In this document: in pieces, positions 60,955 through 64,000 of the stretch
Numbering within the stretch: the stretch's first letter is position 1
Layout of the letters: every line of letters begins with the position of its first letter
Assembly: GCA_029204225.1 (NCBI GenBank)
Contig: CM055109.1
Span: 3,810,733 to 3,874,732, forward strand
From: Diphasiastrum complanatum
Lineage: Eukaryota > Streptophyta > Lycopodiopsida > Lycopodiales > Lycopodiaceae
Direction: 5' to 3'
Length of the DNA stretch: 64,000 bases
The notes under the pieces: model-generated
Told to the model about the DNA's origin: nothing
Databases searched by the model: none
Seen by the model: only the letters and a program-made list of their open reading frames with translations
Program-made: the position numbers and the translations under genes

Positions 60955-61385
60955 AGATGCTTGAGCTCTCAAAATGGTAGAGTCTCCTCCTCTCTATTAA
61001 GCATGAAAATAGTGTACAAATGGTGCATTTTTATAAAATGGGGAAGGCCCTTGCCCCTCAACCCTATTGGCTAATATTCACATTGATTCTATCCATTCAT
61101 CTTGGACCCAACTGATCCAAGGGTCCACAAAAAGTACATTGGAAATCACAAGATCCATGTGAGTCCAAAATTGGACCCAACTCTAAAAAGTAAACTCTAA
61201 GTTTAGAATTGACTTTGGGCCTCAAGTTTTTTTAATTACAAAGGGCCCAAGTCTTTTATTTTATTTACAACTTCACTTGCGGGCTCATTGGGCCATGGGC
61301 TTATACACACAGGATGCCATGCCCTCACAACACATTTTATTGGATGATTTTATTTATTTACACTTTGTTGGGAATACCTCCAACA
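60955..61385 (-). mobile_element. LTR-like 3' region of the ORF1 element, inverted copy
   Basis: Reverse complement of 15438-15873. It begins TGTTGGAGGTATTCCCAACA at 61385 on the minus strand. It ends at the GATGCTTGAGCTCTC block. Confidence 0.75.
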
Positions 61386-61436
61386 GGACCCACGACCTGA
61401 AGTAGTGCCGGTCCCTCGGCACTCTGCCGGTTTAGT

Positions 61437-62930
61437 ATAGCGTTTTCTTCGCCCGCCTTTGTTGGATCAGGTAGGTGGTTACGTCCTCCATAAAGTTGAG
61501 GCGGTCCAGTTTCTTCAAGTCCTTGGGCATGTGAATGGACTTGTGGACTCCTCGCAGCCAATCTTGGTCCACCCATGTTTGGAATCTGCGTGTCCATGGA
61601 TCGTCCAGAAGCGCAGCTCAGTAATACACATGAGCGATTGGCAGCTGATCTTCAACTTTGTCTGAAGGTAGCGCCTTATTAATGTCAAAGAATATGGATG
61701 GGAGAAAATTGTCCCATTTAGTCTCGATCTCCATTAGATGTTCTAAGTCCCGGGCATAAGTGGTTGTCGCGCGGACTATTGGATCAGGGCAATTGATATA
61801 ATGGGTTGCGAACGCGGTGAGAGCCCTTCTGGCATCTACATCCGTAGTCCACCCATATTCTGACTGTATGATCGGTCAATTAAAATTCTGAAGTGTGATC
61901 TTGTCCAGACGGGTGTCGCATTCTGCCCATTTGGATCTTTGTGTACATGGCAAGAAGTGCGCGTTCACCTGTATTTGTTGTGGACTCGTCACGTAGGCCC
62001 TTATGGCCGTAGGGTCTCATTCGAACAACTGTTGATGCCACTCTGGTTGTGGTTGGAGGGTGGGTAATGCTTGCAGTTCTTTGCCCGTTATGGTCTGAGC
62101 TGAAAACAATATCTGTCAGCCACCTCTTGATGACTCATGGAGATACTTTGATAGAAATTTGTTGATTTTTTCCTCTACACACTTGGGTCTTCAGAAGGCC
62201 CGGCTGGCAGATATCATGCGCGAACCTTTGAATGATGTGGCTTGGCTTTGGCTGGTATCTACACCTTGGCCCTGGTCTCGCGTCTCAGCAGTCGTATCTG
62301 TTTGCCCTTGATCTTGGCCTTCAGACCCTTGATCTTGGTTAAATCCCCCTATTGCCTGCTGGCTTTGGTCTTGGCTGGTACTGGCCTGTGCAGCGTAAAA
62401 AATCGGTGGCGGTGGAATTACCATGGGGGTGGACTGGGCCTTCATGTCCATGAATTTTTGGCACACATTGAGGGCTTGCTTGGCCTGGGCAAGCTCGTGA
62501 GTTGCACTTGTCCGATATTTGTTGAACTGTGCCTGGTACCTGTTTAAGGTTTGGCTATAAACCTGCACCTAATGCCGAAAAAGATTCATTTCTGATTGAG
62601 AAAGCGGCCTTGAGTTTGGTGTAGGTTGAGCTAACCAAGCGAGCTTTTCATCTTGTAGGGCTTTGACCTTCGTCCTTAGGCACGTATTCTCTGCTTTCAA
62701 AAGGTTTAGTTGGGCTTGGATGGGAGCAAGCCATTGGGACGCTTCAGATTGAAGCTCCCACACCTTTGTGGAGGCCTCTGTCAGCACTTTGGAGAGGCTT
62801 TGGATATATTTGTTGAGGCCCTCCTCCTTCTGCTGCAGCTTGGCAATCTCCTGTGCCCTTCTTGTTCATGTTGTTGCATTAGAATCCGTTCGTGTTGCAG
62901 CTTGTTGAGGTCTGCTCGCAATTGTTGTTT
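61437..62930 (-). pseudogene. Unknown ORF1-type protein, C-terminal half, inverted copy
   Basis: Reverse complement of about 13905-15391. It keeps the coiled coil (62930-62570), a 125-codon frame with the Gln-rich segment (QTLNRYQAQFNKYRTSATHE, 62568-62191) and the C-terminal domain, with stops and frame changes. It is truncated at the 5' side at 62930, exactly where a forward copy of the element begins. Confidence 0.85.
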
Positions 62931-62933
62931 ACA

Positions 62934-64000
62934 AAAGTTAAAAATCAGAAAATCTCGAGATCTTGTCAAAAAACACTCTAAAAGAGCACTTTTTCATGAT
63001 TTTTTGAGATCCCTTGGGAGATAGCTCTTGAAACTTGGACAGTCACCAAATCTGACCCAGATGCATCCATGGAAATCTCTACGAGAGTTCTTGATGGAGG
63101 AATCCCCATTTTCTACTATGTGCGAGGGTTCTTAGAAGTTGAATTTTCAGAACCCTCGCAAAGCATCAAGATCAGCTTACCAACCCTCACAAGGAGCCTA
63201 AATGGAATCAGAGCAGTGAAATTAGCCTGCCTACATGGTCTGATCTTGAAAATCCAATCATAAGAAAAAGTTGTGCGAGAGATCGCTTCCTGCAAGAGTT
63301 GAACCCTCGCAGACAACCTGAATCCTCGCATAATCTTCGCATAGTAGTCAAATCACCCTCTGAACTCTCACAGACTTCCCTGAGTCTTAGAATTTTTGAA
63401 GAAGGTGCCTAACAAAATTTGGGTGGAGCTGAGCAAGGGAAAGTGGATTTCACCTAATACGCACTCTAAATTCCGTTATATAAGGGCTGAATTCGAGTCA
63501 TTTGTCACCTTTACTAGCGAAGCTCTGCCAAAATCTACATTGAAATTACCAAGTTTTCAGTTTGCGACCTAACTTTCTGCTAGCTATCATCCGATCATAA
63601 TGAACACCGATCTGCGTTCTGAATTACACTTCTTGTCATCCAACACTCGTTATTCACAATTTTCTGTCGTTTCCACACCTTTTTCCATTTTCCACCTTTT
63701 TTTCTACTTTTTTGACCTCTAATCATCACTGCTAACATGGCCTCCTCATCTTCTAAAGACTCTGGCACCAAACAAGTGATCCAGCGTGACATCCCCAAGG
63801 CCACACAGATTTGGCCTCTACCCTTTGACGCTTTGATCCAACCATGGCTGCAGATGCCGGCCCACTTCTAGAGGCAATGGGTTTTTACCCGGCGCTTTTC
63901 CATTCTGAGATTAACATGGGCCTCGTCCTTCACACTTACGCCACCTAGGACGAGGAAAAGACTTGTTTCCACTTCTTGTACCAAGGTACCATGTACAACG
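62934..64000 (+). pseudogene. ORF1 element, second forward copy (5' region and start of ORF)
   Basis: Collinear with 11460-12540. TATA box at 63477 and ATG at 63737 (GCTAACATGG). Codon 24 is CAG, not the stop seen in copy 1, so the ORF is open through the N-terminal WPLPFDALIQPWLQ. A 1-base shift around codon 38 then breaks the frame. It continues past the window end. Confidence 0.85.

Overview
The window looks like nuclear DNA of a land plant. The one intact gene is a secreted germin-like protein (GLP), and almost everything else is decayed Ty1/copia and Ty3/gypsy LTR retrotransposons with plant-type primer-binding sites, plus long (GA)n microsatellites. Remnants of a Penelope-like reverse transcriptase, rarely seen in flowering plants, make a fern, lycophyte or gymnosperm more likely than an angiosperm. 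That assignment is an inference. Nothing bacterial or organellar is recognised.

Layout. 1-2500: minus-strand Penelope-like remnant, then (AG)n. 3059-4025: local tandem duplication. 4450-5405: copia RT/RNase H remnant, broken by an intron-bearing transposase-like fragment (5410-6509). 6547-8045: inverted, truncated, nonsense-mutated copy of the GLP gene with its upstream region. 8060-11177: gag and integrase scraps. 11460-16010: a repeated element carrying a long unknown ORF (TATA box, Ser/Thr/Pro-rich, coiled-coil and Gln-rich segments, AATAAA); further copies lie at 60955-64000. 16040-21380: nested copia and gypsy pieces. These include a minus-strand copia pol in which the reverse-transcriptase domain is replaced by about 356 stop-free codons of unknown sequence. 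22090-23057: (GA)n with a mobile flank. 23057-24680, 37380-41030 and 41458-42264: three copies of one copia family (B). 25740-29900: a gypsy element (LTR, tRNA-Asp-type PBS, gag, protease). 30300-32260: an internally deleted minus-strand gypsy. 32646-34733 and 42688-44756: a direct segmental duplication of a composite (LTR C, RNase H, LTR A, PBS, gag). 36497-37293 and 40001-40771: two solo LTRs with perfect 5-bp target-site duplications. 46330-48050: the intact GLP gene. 48407-48492: an 86-bp tRNA-like insert with 14-bp target-site duplications. 50333-51745: second Penelope-like copy, abutting a second copy of the copia D remnant. 52630-55281: copia and gypsy LTR pieces. 55609-59805: a tandem duplication whose second unit holds (CT)n blocks.

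The only gene expected to work for the host is the GLP at 47197-47874. The rest records transposition, template switching and duplication. The observations most worth follow-up are the replaced RT domain, the transposase-like protein with a clean phase-0 intron, the Penelope-like RT, the long unknown ORF element, the tRNA-like retroinsert, and a palindromic G-box (CACACGTGTG) that recurs in several different LTR-like sequences.
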